A stretch of 64,000 nucleotides of DNA from positions 6,191,501 to 6,255,500 of the forward strand of contig NC_083505.1 of assembly GCF_032362555.1 (NCBI RefSeq). Reading direction: 5' to 3'. Each line of letters opens with the position of its first letter. Within the stretch, counting starts at the first letter, position 1. The translations under genes were made by a program, and so were the position numbers. The DNA is from Amyelois transitella. Its lineage: Eukaryota > Arthropoda > Insecta > Lepidoptera > Pyralidae. Under the pieces are notes generated by a model that had not been told where the DNA came from, did not search any database, and was given only the letters and a program-made list of their open reading frames with translations. Below, piece by piece: positions 50,101-59,674 of this stretch.

Positions 50101-50144
50101 TAAATGCATTTCAAAATAAAATGCTACTTGGAAAAACTGGATAA
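44173..50144 (+). CDS. ERGIC3: ERGIC3-family protein (ER-Golgi cargo receptor), eight exons
   Basis: Exons: 44173-44266, 44551-44709, 45039-45175, 46015-46088, 47650-47815, 48034-48223, 49693-49894, 50009-50144; 385 residues, close to the 383 of human ERGIC3. The N-terminus ([18 protein letters not shown]) is followed by a membrane span (about 33-52). A lumenal domain contains [16 protein letters not shown], the cysteine motifs CGSCYGA and [17 protein letters not shown] and [13 protein letters not shown] second span lies near 350-370 ([20 protein letters not shown]). The protein cycles between ER and Golgi and helps export cargo. All splice sites are GT/AG with matching phases. Intron 3 holds a 340-bp repeat, intron 4 a dead mariner and intron 6 the antisense Romo1 gene. 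The 3' end abuts mTERF3. Confidence 0.95.
45184..45526 (+). repeat. hAT-like non-autonomous element, copy 1
   Basis: Shares a 340-bp sequence with 58941-59298 (for example AGGCGAGTACTTCTTAGGTT and AACAATTATTAGGCTAAACA). Starts about 10 bp after the ERGIC3 exon 3 donor. Class inferred from the 8-bp duplication around the other copy. Confidence 0.6.
46263..47563 (-). pseudogene. Decayed mariner transposon with broken transposase
   Basis: The minus strand encodes a mariner transposase: a helix-turn-helix N-terminus ([29 protein letters not shown]), [11 protein letters not shown] with the first catalytic Asp, HDNASAH with the second, and [12 protein letters not shown] with the third. The reading frame is broken at least twice, near 46925 (before GDESW) and near 46520 (one extra base before DFYLF). 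The ends carry inverted repeats (CTGAAAGTTTTTAGAA plus a diverged outer CGAG part) at 46263 and 47563. A TA precedes the left end, and the right target base is unclear. It lies in ERGIC3 intron 4, antisense to the gene. Confidence 0.88.
48726..49039 (-). CDS. Romo1: Reactive oxygen species modulator 1, nested antisense in ERGIC3
   Basis: Two exons: 48909-49039 and 48726-48834 on the minus strand, with a GT/AG intron; 79 residues, the usual Romo1 length. The sequence begins [20 protein letters not shown]. It has a Gly-rich membrane span ([15 protein letters not shown]), the [11 protein letters not shown] block and the conserved ending [16 protein letters not shown]. Romo1 is a small protein of the mitochondrial inner membrane linked to ROS production, cristae and protein import. 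The whole gene lies within intron 6 (48224-49692) of ERGIC3 on the opposite strand. Confidence 0.93.
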
Positions 50145-50145
50145 A

Positions 50146-52097
50146 TTATAGAGTTTTTAGGAAATCATTAAAATCTGAAACACTACATTTTGCATATGTT
50201 TTACAAAACTGTATATCTGTGTCTTCAGCTAATGCTATTAAGGGAACATAATTTTCTTTCTTTGAATTGTATTGTGCTCTCCCCAATTTCTCTAAAAAAA
50301 GGTGTCTTTGTTTTATTTTGAAGTTTCTACAAAGCAGTACACCAGGATAATTTAGAATGTATTTGTGAGGTATCTTTATTGTATTGTGAATATAGTTGAA
50401 TCTATGCAATAAATTCTTTTGATCTGAAAAGGAAAAAAAAATATTTATTATTTAAATAAAATATAAATGTGGAAAGATGTAGTCTCTGCCTACCCCTCCG
50501 GGAAAAAGGTGTGATTTTAATCATAAATATATGACTGTTATGTTCAAACAAAACAACAGGAGATAAAAATGAGTATTCAATTCTTGAAAACTGATGCTTT
50601 AGACTAGCATCAGTTATCTTTAAATTAAAGAAAATCTTGACTTAACAAGGTTCAGTCTTGTGCATTACCCCTACAAGAGAGTAGCTCCTAGAGAGATATG
50701 AGTGGAACATTAGTGTTTAATTAGCTGTAGATATGTCTGAAATAAATTATTAGAGAACTCTCTTACAGTAGGAAAATTCTTAAGTAATAATTGGAGCTAA
50801 AAATATTGTACATGGACAGAAAGCTTATATATGTGGAACAATGTGTGGCCGAATATATAATCTGTGCAGGTTCATTACTGGTGTGCATGTAGACTCAATA
50901 CATACTAGAAGCTCTTTAAAGGGACAGAGACATAATTATTTGTATGTGTATGCATGTAAAACTGGCACCCATAAAAGATATCAGATGAAACTGTATCACC
51001 ATATCTCTCCCAGAAGTAACTTTTAAAATTAAATTATTGCAGCCTTAATACCTATCATCCATAATTTTGGTTTATCAAGAAGTAATCTTTTTATTTCATT
51101 GTCGTCAAAACCCATTTCTTCTTTTATTACAAATGAATTGGTTTTAATGTGATGGAGATTATATGTAATCAACTTTGGTTGCTTTGTAGCTAACATTCTG
51201 AGGTCACTGCCTGATAACTGAAATTTATCTTGAAAATATCCCAATCTTCTATCAATCCTCTTAGTGCTGAAAGTGTGAAACAGTTTATTAAATAATTGTG
51301 AACAAATACTAATGACATTCACATTTCAAACCTATTTGCAAAATCTGTAATAAGGTTTTGCTAAAGATTTAAGAATCCAGTATCCCTCTTACAATTAGGA
51401 CAAAAGCTTAGTAGATAGATTCCCCTGATAACAGAGTATGGTTTATGATTAATTTTTGAGTTTCTCATACCTGTGTGAATTGATGTATCTTACTAGCAGG
51501 TCAAATCAAATCTAACAGGTCAGATACTATAGTTTTACTGCTGTTAAAACATTTTATATAAAAACTGCTTCCATACCTCAGCATAAGCCAAAATGGATTT
51601 TTCGAGATTATTCTACTTATTTGGTCATTTGAAAACTGTTTGGACTGTAAATAATTTAATCTCACTTTCAGATCTTCAAGGGCTTCATAAAAAATCATAG
51701 GGTTTTTTGTTATAAAACCAGCAATATTTTCAATGCCAGCATAATCTTTTATGAATAAAATATGATTCTTAATGTCATCAAAATTCAGCTTTATAATTTT
51801 CTCTGCAATGAAAGGCTTCTTTTCTATTTTGCTCAAATTCACATTAAGATTGATTAAATTTTGTAATGTCTCAGAATGATTTACATATGCAGCCAGATTG
51901 AAGGTATTAGGAAGATATGGAGCAATTGTGGACAAGTCTCCATTAACTTTCTGCAGCACATTATTATCAGAATTTTCATGTGATTGCTGTGAATTGAAAT
52001 GTATTAAAGGAGCATTGCTTGTATGTCTCTGTAACCCTTGTACATTCTTAAAGATATTTTTGGGAAGGTGAATACGTAGAACACTTCTCATTACCAT
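50146..52097 (-). CDS. mTERF3: Mitochondrial mTERF family protein, mTERF3-type
   Basis: Exons on the minus strand: 51577-52097, 51052-51266 and 50146-50423, phases 2 and 1, GT/AG; 337 residues. The N-terminus (MVMRSVLRIHLPKNIFK) is basic and amphipathic, as for a mitochondrial presequence. Repeated mTERF helical units follow (FITKNPMIFYEALEDLKVRL, ISKNPFWLMLR, LATKQPKLITYNLHHIK, KPKLWMI, ILNYPGVLLCRNFKIKQRHL). The ending LGRAQY ... FLKTL is characteristic of mTERF3, a regulator of mitochondrial transcription and ribosome assembly. The start at 52097 is the first Met, with Met 52091 also possible. The stop codon is one base from the ERGIC3 stop on the other strand. A hAT-like MITE sits about 115 bp upstream of the start codon. 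Confidence 0.92.
50471..50520 (+). repeat. 5'-truncated RTE LINE tail
   Basis: GTAGTCTCTGCCTACCCCTC and the following GTGATTTTA match the 3' end of the LINE at 29896-33200. Inside mTERF3 intron 2. Confidence 0.75.
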
Positions 52098-52212
52098 TTT
52101 TTGGTAATAATAACCTCTTTTACACCAATGTTTTAGGGTTTCATCTAAAACTGTGTCTTTTTTACACTGTCTTCCTTCATGCGGATTACGGAATCTTTTG
52201 AAATGTCCGATC

Positions 52213-52546
52213 TAGGAATGTGAAAAAAAATCGATTATGGATAAAATCGATTAAAAATCGATTTTTAAAGTAAAAATCGATTTATGAAAAAAATCGATTA
52301 TTAAGTGTTGATTATATAAGAACTTACTGTTTCTGTTGTTTATTTTTAATGAATGAATAAATCTATTGATATAATGTATATGGCGTTTATTTTGACATAA
52401 ATTGAAAAATTAGGAAAAAATCTATCAATATAATAAAATCGATTATTTTCTTAAGAATAATCGATTATTTGTTAATCGATTTTTCAAACTTAAAAAATAA
52501 ATCGATTATATAAAATCGATCTTTTATCAGCAATGTCACATCCCTA
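52213..52546. mobile_element. hAT-like MITE upstream of mTERF3
   Basis: 334 bp, terminal repeats TAGGAATGTGA / TCACATCCCTA, with the 8-bp target duplication GTCCGATC at 52205-52212 and 52547-52554. The interior is full of ATCGAT-containing repeats (AAATCGATTTTT-like). The 8-bp duplication indicates the hAT superfamily. Confidence 0.82.
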
Positions 52547-52621
52547 GTCCGATCACAATTTTTTTTTTGACACGCTCGAATCAGACGTTCTTTGTCACAA
52601 TTTTAGATAGATGGGTAGGTT

Positions 52622-52942
52622 TAGAGCTGTAACAAACTGTATGTATTCGGTACTGAGTAACGGGTGTGCGCTCTGGTACCGAGTAACGATACGTTACTCT
52701 CGAATATATTTCGTTAATCGCACGATTTCGTCCTTCGCATTTATTGTATAATGGGTTCATTTCACGCAGGTAAGTGGATGCTTGACAAGCACCAACGAAC
52801 GAATCGATTCGTTTCGTTGGGTTATAGTTATACTGAGGTATCAAAAGTAACGAGTAACGTAACGATACGATAGTAACGAGTACTCATTTTTATAGTAACG
52901 AATACATACGGGTTTGCTTTTTCCGTTACTTTTACACCTCTA
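52622..52942. mobile_element. Second hAT-like MITE
   Basis: Terminal repeats TAGAGCTGTAA / TTACACCTCTA, with imperfect flanking GTAGGTTT and GTAGGTAT. The interior has inverted TACTCGTTACT/AGTAACGAGTA-type words and a GTATGTATTCG near both ends. Confidence 0.65.
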
Positions 52943-53673
52943 GTAGGTATGCCATACGTTAAGGAAGGAAGGGAAGTGGTACATTTTACTCCTTGGAACA
53001 CAAAACAAAAAGTTTTTGCACAATTTGTAGTAAATGTAATTAATAAATATCTTAGTCACAAACTTAACTACATTGGTACTAAACTGACATTTTACTATAA
53101 TTATAATTGTACCTTGATTTTACTAGGAAATGCGATTTAAGTTCAATTAATCGAATTTTTCAAGCTCAAAAGATCGATCTTTTAAATCGATATGCACTTA
53201 CTGAATCGACCCAGGGAATCAATGTTTCACCCTTGAAAATCAATCATAATTCATTCATTTCGTCAATCTATTTATTCTTCTATCTAGATTAGATATGAAG
53301 CATTTGGAGCTTTAACATTTTATGTAATAAATACATTTGGCAAATAAATGTCTTCTTTCATACCTGATCTGACTTTGATATGGTATTAAAATGATATGAT
53401 ATGGTAATGAATAAAAAAACTGATTTTACTATTAAGAGGTCAGTTATTATGTTATCTATCTTGTTCTTCATAAAATGGATTTATAATTACAATGCAAACT
53501 TGAAAAAAAATCGATCTTTTAGGCCTCGACTTTTCTGTGTGTGGATCGACTTTTTTCGGAAAGTATCGCTCTCCCTAGATTTTAACGACAATAATTTCAT
53601 TGACAATAATGTTTTCGCTTGGTTGAAGTACGAACAAAATAGATCGGCAGCCCCAAGGACTGGTGCTAATTAA

Positions 53674-55019
53674 TCTATATATATAAAACTCTTCCGTTAC
53701 TGAGTGACTGACTGACAGACAACGCACAGTCGAAACTACTGCGTAGACAGCTGAAATTTGGAATGTAGGTTCCTTGGGATATGTAGGGGAGCACTAAGAA
53801 AGGATTTTTGGAAATTCAACCCCCAAGGGGGGGAAAAGGGGTAAAAACGTTTCTATGAAAAATCTTATTCCTTGGGTTTATAAACTTGAAACTTGGCATG
53901 AACACGTACATAGGCAAGTAAATATGTTTGACATAATAAGTTTTTTCAAACTACCCTCCAATCGTGATTTAGGGGGTGCGATTGGGTGACGGATTTATTA
54001 ACGCACAGCCGAAACCGCTCGGTATAAGTAGGAGTCTGAGATTTTGAACAGAGGTTCCTTTAGTAACATAAGTGAGCACTAAGAAGAGATTTTTGAAATG
54101 TCAACTCCCAAGGGGGGGAAACGGGATAAACTGAGCCGGGGCTGCGGGAAAGTTCTAACGAGATACCGTGGCCCCGGAACGCAAAGGGCAACTGAAGGAA
54201 CGAGGTGGGTTTTAGTCAGTAAAAGTCTGACACTCCCTTCCGTTCCACCCAGAGCGGGAGAGGTCATTTGATGATTTCCCATCCTTAAAAAAAAAGACTT
54301 TGTATGACAACTTTCAGTCGTCTCTTTAACATACATAATAACATACATAATTATGTACATATATGCATAACATTAATAACATCACGCCTTTAAATCCCTA
54401 TTATGTGTTAACACTACCCATACAAACAGCTAAAAGGAAACAAGTGAAGAGACGAAATTTGTCCGCATCCATTTTCACCTATATTCTTAACGTTAATGAG
54501 ATTTACTTTTTATTATCAGGTCAACCTAATAGTCTCACATGTACGTATAACTTCGTAAGAATTTTCTTTCAACTCCTAACCGTTGACGAGTTGTACCTTC
54601 CATCATCAGCTCATTCACATGGGATGATGACTATCAGACGCAAATACTTAAACAGAAGGAAATCCTGTAAGGCCTCTTCGTCCTATAAATCCTGTTTTTT
54701 TTTTCTTTTGAGACGATGATTTTGTCTCGCTTTACTTTTTCTATATAGATTTGTATGTATACTAATATTATAAAGAGGAACAATCTATTTTTTTATATGT
54801 TTGTTTGTTTACACATGTAATCGATAAACTCCGAAACTACTGAATCGATTTCAAACATTCACCATTAGAAAGCTACATCATCCCTGAGTAACACAGGCTA
54901 TATTTAATTCCAGTTGTAACAAGATTTCAGCCTGTGGAAGAAAAAGCCCTGTCGAGATCATTAAAAAACGCTATATATAACCGAATTACACGTGGGCGAA
55001 GCCGCGGGCGGAAAGCTAG
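53674..55019 (+). mobile_element. Helitron-like element, family A copy 1 (1.35 kb)
   Basis: Starts TCTATATATATAAAACTCTT after an A and ends GCGGGCGGAAAGCTAG before a T. TC start, CTAG end and A/T insertion are Helitron hallmarks. It contains a GTTTTAGTCAGTAAAAGTCT stretch widespread in Lepidoptera. Nearly the same sequence recurs at 56039-57395. No Rep/helicase is encoded, so it is non-autonomous. Confidence 0.65.
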
Positions 55020-55028
55020 TTCTTTATA

Positions 55029-55053
55029 AAATTGGTGCCGGGACCCACACGGC
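55029..55053 (-). repeat. SINE fragment (5' end)
   Basis: GGTGCCGGGACCCACACGGC is the 5' end of the SINE family read on the minus strand, directly after Helitron-like copy 1. Confidence 0.55.
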
Positions 55054-55214
55054 ACTTGACTGATAAAATTTATAATAGATATTCAGCGCCTATTCTATGA
55101 ATGAATGAATGAATGATTTATTTGAAATAACTCAACGCACACAAGCTTCCCAAATACATAACATAAAATAAATAATACTGATGCCGAATACCACTTTACT
55201 ATTTTATTATAATA

Positions 55215-55397
55215 CTAGCGACCCGCCCCGGCTTCGGACGGGTGCAAAATTCGGAAAAAATTATACATAAAAACCTTCCTCTTGAATCACTCTATCTGTT
55301 ACAAAAAACCGCATCAAAATCCGTTGCGTAATTTTAAAGATTTAAGCATACAGACAAACAGACAAAAATAGCGACTTTGTTTTATACTATGTAGTGA
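55215..55397 (-). mobile_element. Short Helitron-like element, family C
   Basis: On the minus strand it starts TCACTACATAGTATAAAACA after an A and ends GGGCGGGTCGCTAG before a T. 183 bp, no coding capacity. A decayed relative lies at about 61283-61450. Confidence 0.6.
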
Positions 55398-55691
55398 TTA
55401 TATTATTTACTTGAAATAATATTACCACGTACTTGTAAATTTAAAAGCCCGTGTCATACCATTTCTAAGTAAACACGTGCGTCCTGTCCTGCACTCAGAG
55501 ATGACACGTGTGTGTTTCGGTAACAATAAACGGGTTTACACCTCGTTCCAATCCATTATCCTCTGGATAACTTGTATTCAAACACGTTTCTTGTAGATAA
55601 CATGCATCATTTGATGCGGTCTCAAACTGGATATATGAAGTGGTATATAGTTTTGTCGAATTTTGTTTTTTGGCATTACGTTATCACGCCA

Positions 55692-55768
55692 TTGTTTACG
55701 GGATAGACAGAGCCGACGGTCTTGAAAGACTGAAAGACATATTCAGCTATATGGCTTAATAATGTTAT
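55692..55768 (-). repeat. SINE fragment
   Basis: GGGATAGACAGAGCCGACGG and CATATTCAGCTATATGGCTT match the 3' half of the SINE family. Confidence 0.6.
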
Positions 55769-55775
55769 TTAAGAA

Positions 55776-56038
55776 TCTATACTAATATTATAAATCTGAA
55801 GAGTTAATTTGTTTGAACGCACTAATCTCAGGAACTACTGGTTCGAATTGAGAAGTTCTTTGAGTTGAATAGACCATTTATCGAGGAAGGCTTTAGGCTA
55901 TATAACATGACGCTGCAACTATAAGGAGCAAAGAAATAATGGAAAATGTAAAAAGAAGGGGTAACTAATTCATCCTTGAGGGCTTCAATGATGCCTAAAA
56001 TAATTATTCCACGCGGGCGAAGTCGTGGGCACAGCTAG
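55776..56038 (+). mobile_element. Helitron-like element, Lep1-type
   Basis: Starts TCTATACTAATATTATAAAT after an A and ends GCGAAGTCGTGGGCACAGCTAG. 263 bp. The next element starts at the very next base, so the two form a head-to-tail pair. Lep1 resemblance is from memory. Confidence 0.6.
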
Positions 56039-57395
56039 TCTATATATATAAAACTCTTCCGTTACTGAGTGACTGACTGACAGACAACGCACAGTCGAAA
56101 CTACTGGTCGTAGACAGCTGAAATTTGGAATGTAGGTTCCTTGGGATATGTAGGGGAGCACTAAGAAAGGATTTTTGGAAATTCAACCCCCAAGGGGGGG
56201 AAAAGGGGTAAAAACGTTTCTATGAAAAATCTTATTCCTTGGGTTTATAAACTTGAAACTTGGCATGAACACGTACATAGGCAAGTAAATATGTTTGACA
56301 TTATAAGTTTTTTCAAACTACCCTCCAATCGTGATTTAGGGGGTGCGATTGGGTGACTGATTTATTAACGCACAGCCGAAACCGCTCGGTATAGGAGTCT
56401 GAGATTTTGAACAGAGGTTCCTTTAGTAACATAAGTGAGCACTAAGAAGGGATTTTTGAAATGTCAACCCCCAAGGGGGGGAAACGGGATAAACTGAGCC
56501 GGGGCTGCGGGAAAGTTCTAACGAGATACCGTGGCCCCGGAACGCAAAGGGCAACTGAAGGAACGAGGTGGGTTTTAGTCAGTAAAAGTCTGACACTCCC
56601 TTCCGTTCCACCCAGAGCGGGAGAGGTCATTTGATGATTTCCCATCCTTAAAAAAAAAGACTTTGTATGACAACTTTCAGTCGTCTCTTTAACATACATA
56701 ATAACATACATAATAACATACATAATTATGTACATACATGCATAACATTAATAACATCACGCCTTTAAATCCCTATTTTGTGTTAACACTACCCATACAA
56801 ACAGCTAAAAGGAAACAAGTGAAGAGACGAAATTTGTCCGCATCCATTTTCACCTAAATTCTTAACGTTAATGAGATTTACTTTTTATTATCAGGTCAAC
56901 CTAATAGCCTCACATGTACGTATAACTTCGTAAGAATTTTCTTTCAACTCCTAACCGTTGAGGAGTTGTACCTTCGATCATCAGCTCATTCACATGGGAT
57001 GATGACTATCAGACGCAAATACTTAAACAGAAGGAAATCCTATAAGGCCTCTTCGTCCTATAAATCCTGTTTTTTTTTTTCTTTTGAGACGATGATTTTG
57101 TCTCGCTTTACTTTTTCTATATAGATTTGTATGTATACTAATATTATAAAGAGGAACAATCTATTTTTTTATATGTTTGTTTGTTTACACATGTAATCGA
57201 TAAACTCCGAAACTACTGAATCGATTTCAAACATTCACCATTAGAAAGCTACATCATCCCTGAGTAACACAGGCTATATTTAATTCCAGTTGTAACAAGA
57301 TTTCAGCCTGTGGAAGAAAAAGCCCTGTCGAGATCATTAAAAAACGCTATATATAACCGAATTACACGTGGGCGAAGCCGCGGGCGGAAAGCTAG
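56039..57395 (+). mobile_element. Helitron-like element, family A copy 2 (1.36 kb)
   Basis: Near-identical to 53674-55019, with a few substitutions and small indels (for example one extra AACATACATAAT unit near 56706). Ends CTAG before T at 57396. Its left neighbour base is the G of the preceding element's CTAG, not an A, which suggests it arrived joined to that element. Confidence 0.65.
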
Positions 57396-58201
57396 TACTA
57401 TATAATATAATAATGCGGTGTTCTGTCATTTTATTTGCGATTAGTGAAACTTTAAAACTTCCTCGAATGTATTCAGCTAGAACCCTTCTGAGGGGTCCAA
57501 ATTTAAATAATATTTTTTTTAGTTTAGGAATTTAAGTTTATTTATATTAGGTAGTTTTATTATTAGTCAGTTTAGTTTAATTAATTATATATTTATTTTC
57601 TTCATTATATTTTTTGAACATTTAGGGGTCCCAAAGACAAAAAGACCAATATCGACGTTAATTAAAGCGATTGGACAGCACTGGTGTTTACGCTACACAA
57701 CTCTTTAGTTCATGGAAGGCCCGGAACATGGTAGTTCTAATGTATGCGCATAGCGCTAGTGTCGTACACCTATATGGGCTATGTTGGTAGGTAGGTACCT
57801 ACCTACCTTTGCCAGGACTTTGGCTCAAAATAATTATAGCGACTCCAAGTCCAACAACATTGAACGAAAGAAAAATCTTTATTTGGTGCAAAAGGTAACA
57901 TTACATTGTCCATAACCATAAAAAAAAATTACATGATGCGACCAAAAGGGTTTCCTCTCAGCATATGCATGTGTATGATGCGGTTACACAATGCGCTGAT
58001 TTTCAGTGAAACTTAGTATGGTACTTAGAACATAAAAAATATCAATATAAAATATATAAGGATACCAAATTAAGTGTGGCAGTATGGACAGATAAAGTAG
58101 TAGGAAGGTACTTAGAATTATCTATTAAAAAAAAGCGAAGGCAGATGGAAGATGAAATCTACAGAAAAATGAGAAGGGATAAGCATGTAAGGGTTTGCTG
58201 C
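57396..58201. other. Repeat-derived or intergenic DNA, unassigned
   Basis: AT-rich, with a perfect 22-bp palindrome (57786-57807) made of GGTAGGTAGGTACC and its complement. No gene recognised. Confidence 0.4.
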
Positions 58202-58255
58202 CAACTACTACAATCTCAACCCAATACATATATTGGATTGAGATTGTAGTAGTTG
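58202..58255. repeat. 25-bp hairpin with 4-nt loop
   Basis: Arms 58202-58226 and 58231-58255 (CAACTACTACAATCTCAA core), one mismatch, loop CATA. Confidence 0.75.
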
Positions 58256-58349
58256 ACTTTTCAGTTTATCTTTGAAGGAAGATACCTAGGTTTTATTAAA
58301 AAACGATGTAATGTGACATCTTCGCGGAATTTTAAAACTTACAGTACTT

Positions 58350-58406
58350 ACAGTCTTAACGATACCTTTTACGTACAGATACGGTATAGGGTATCGTTAA
58401 GACTGT
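58350..58406. repeat. 17-bp perfect hairpin with 23-nt loop
   Basis: Arms ACAGTCTTAACGATACC at 58350-58366 and its complement at 58390-58406. Second hairpin within 150 bp. Confidence 0.7.
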
Positions 58407-58854
58407 TTGACGTTAATATTTTTGTATTTACCGGTAAATTCACTTAACATTACTGATGATACCTATATTAATTAAGAGTAAAAGGTATAAATTGTATCGA
58501 TGCGATTGTTTTCTTTGTTTAATGACTGATTTGCCGTGAACACTTAATCGCAACTTAGTGGTAACGTTAACAAGCCCTGACGATACTAGAGCTCTGCACA
58601 TACAAAGGAACTAAACGGTGAACCAATAAGTGTCCTATATGTCTTACACATTACATATATATTAATCGGACAAAAACTTTATGTTTTTGAACATTCTTAG
58701 TCATTAAATATCTCTGGTTACAGTTTTTACATTGCACGTTAAATAATTAGGTATTTTGCCACTCAACAGTGGGATAAATAATAGATTGTATTGAAAAGAT
58801 ATCGGCTATTATTCTACCCCGAAAAGATATGAGCGTGATTGTATGTATGTGTAT

Positions 58855-59412
58855 GTTGTCAAAGACGACTAAGAGATAAGCTTGTAAACTTGGGGATCCT
58901 CTTGTAGGCGATGAGCTAGCAACCTGACACTATTTGTATCGGGATCCCTTTCATTCGACTAATTTTTTTGTCCTATTTTAACATAACGTGTTACGCATAC
59001 TATTTTTTCTCATAATAGTTTTTTGGCATATTTGGTTTTGGTATACTATTTCAATAGGCATAAATATAGTTTAAACCAGACTAATTTATTTTTTGCGCGG
59101 AGCAGATGTACTGTAATGCACTATAAGGCGAGTACTTCTTAGGTTAGGTTATGCTAATAGTACCTAGGTATGCTTAAAGAAAATATGCCTAAAAAGTTAC
59201 TTATGCCAAATAATATTATGCGTAACAATTATTAGGCTAAACAAAGGTATGCCATGTAAAATTATGACACAAAATTTCATGCTAATAGATAGAGAACCTT
59301 TGAATCTCAATTCCATCATGAAGCCATACATCTGAAGCTGTTCTTTAACTCTTTTCAAGGCTCTGTCTACCTCGCAAGGGCTATATAGACGTGACGATAC
59401 ATATGTTTGTAG
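58855..59412 (+). repeat. SINE copy interrupted by a hAT-like element
   Basis: The left part (GACTAAGAGATAAGCTTGTA through CTATTTGTATC, to 58940) and the right part (TTTGAATCTCAATTCC through GACGTGACGATACATATG, from 59299) are halves of one SINE. A tail scrap of another SINE copy (ACCCCGAAAAGATATGAGCG) precedes it at about 58815-58853. Confidence 0.72.
58941..59298 (+). mobile_element. hAT-like non-autonomous element, copy 2
   Basis: 358 bp inserted in a SINE, flanked by TTTGTATC and TTTGAATC (8 bp, one mismatch; the SINE consensus is TTTGAATC). Same family as 45184-45526. Ends are GGGATCCCT and AGAGAACC, so terminal repeats are weak. Confidence 0.65.
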
Positions 59413-59674
59413 TTTGGTTACCTAAAATGATAGAAAGAGAACTAACTGTATTAAGACTATGTTTGAGTGCGCTGTAAATAAATAAAACCACAACTAATTT
59501 TTGGTGAATTTTAATTAAGAAAAACAATTAGGTATGTACGTAGTATGTGAGTACGTTAATACTATAATTAAATTAATAGGGACTACAGCCTTGTGTAAAC
59601 CATTGGCGCTACTTAGATTAAGGTAGGGAGCAAGGCCCGGTTGGAAGTTAAATGTATTATGTACCAATTTTTGT

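Noticed and set aside
57786-57807. Perfect palindrome of GGTAGGTAGG type
   Set aside because: Built from a short GGTA/TACC repeat, so it can arise by chance slippage.
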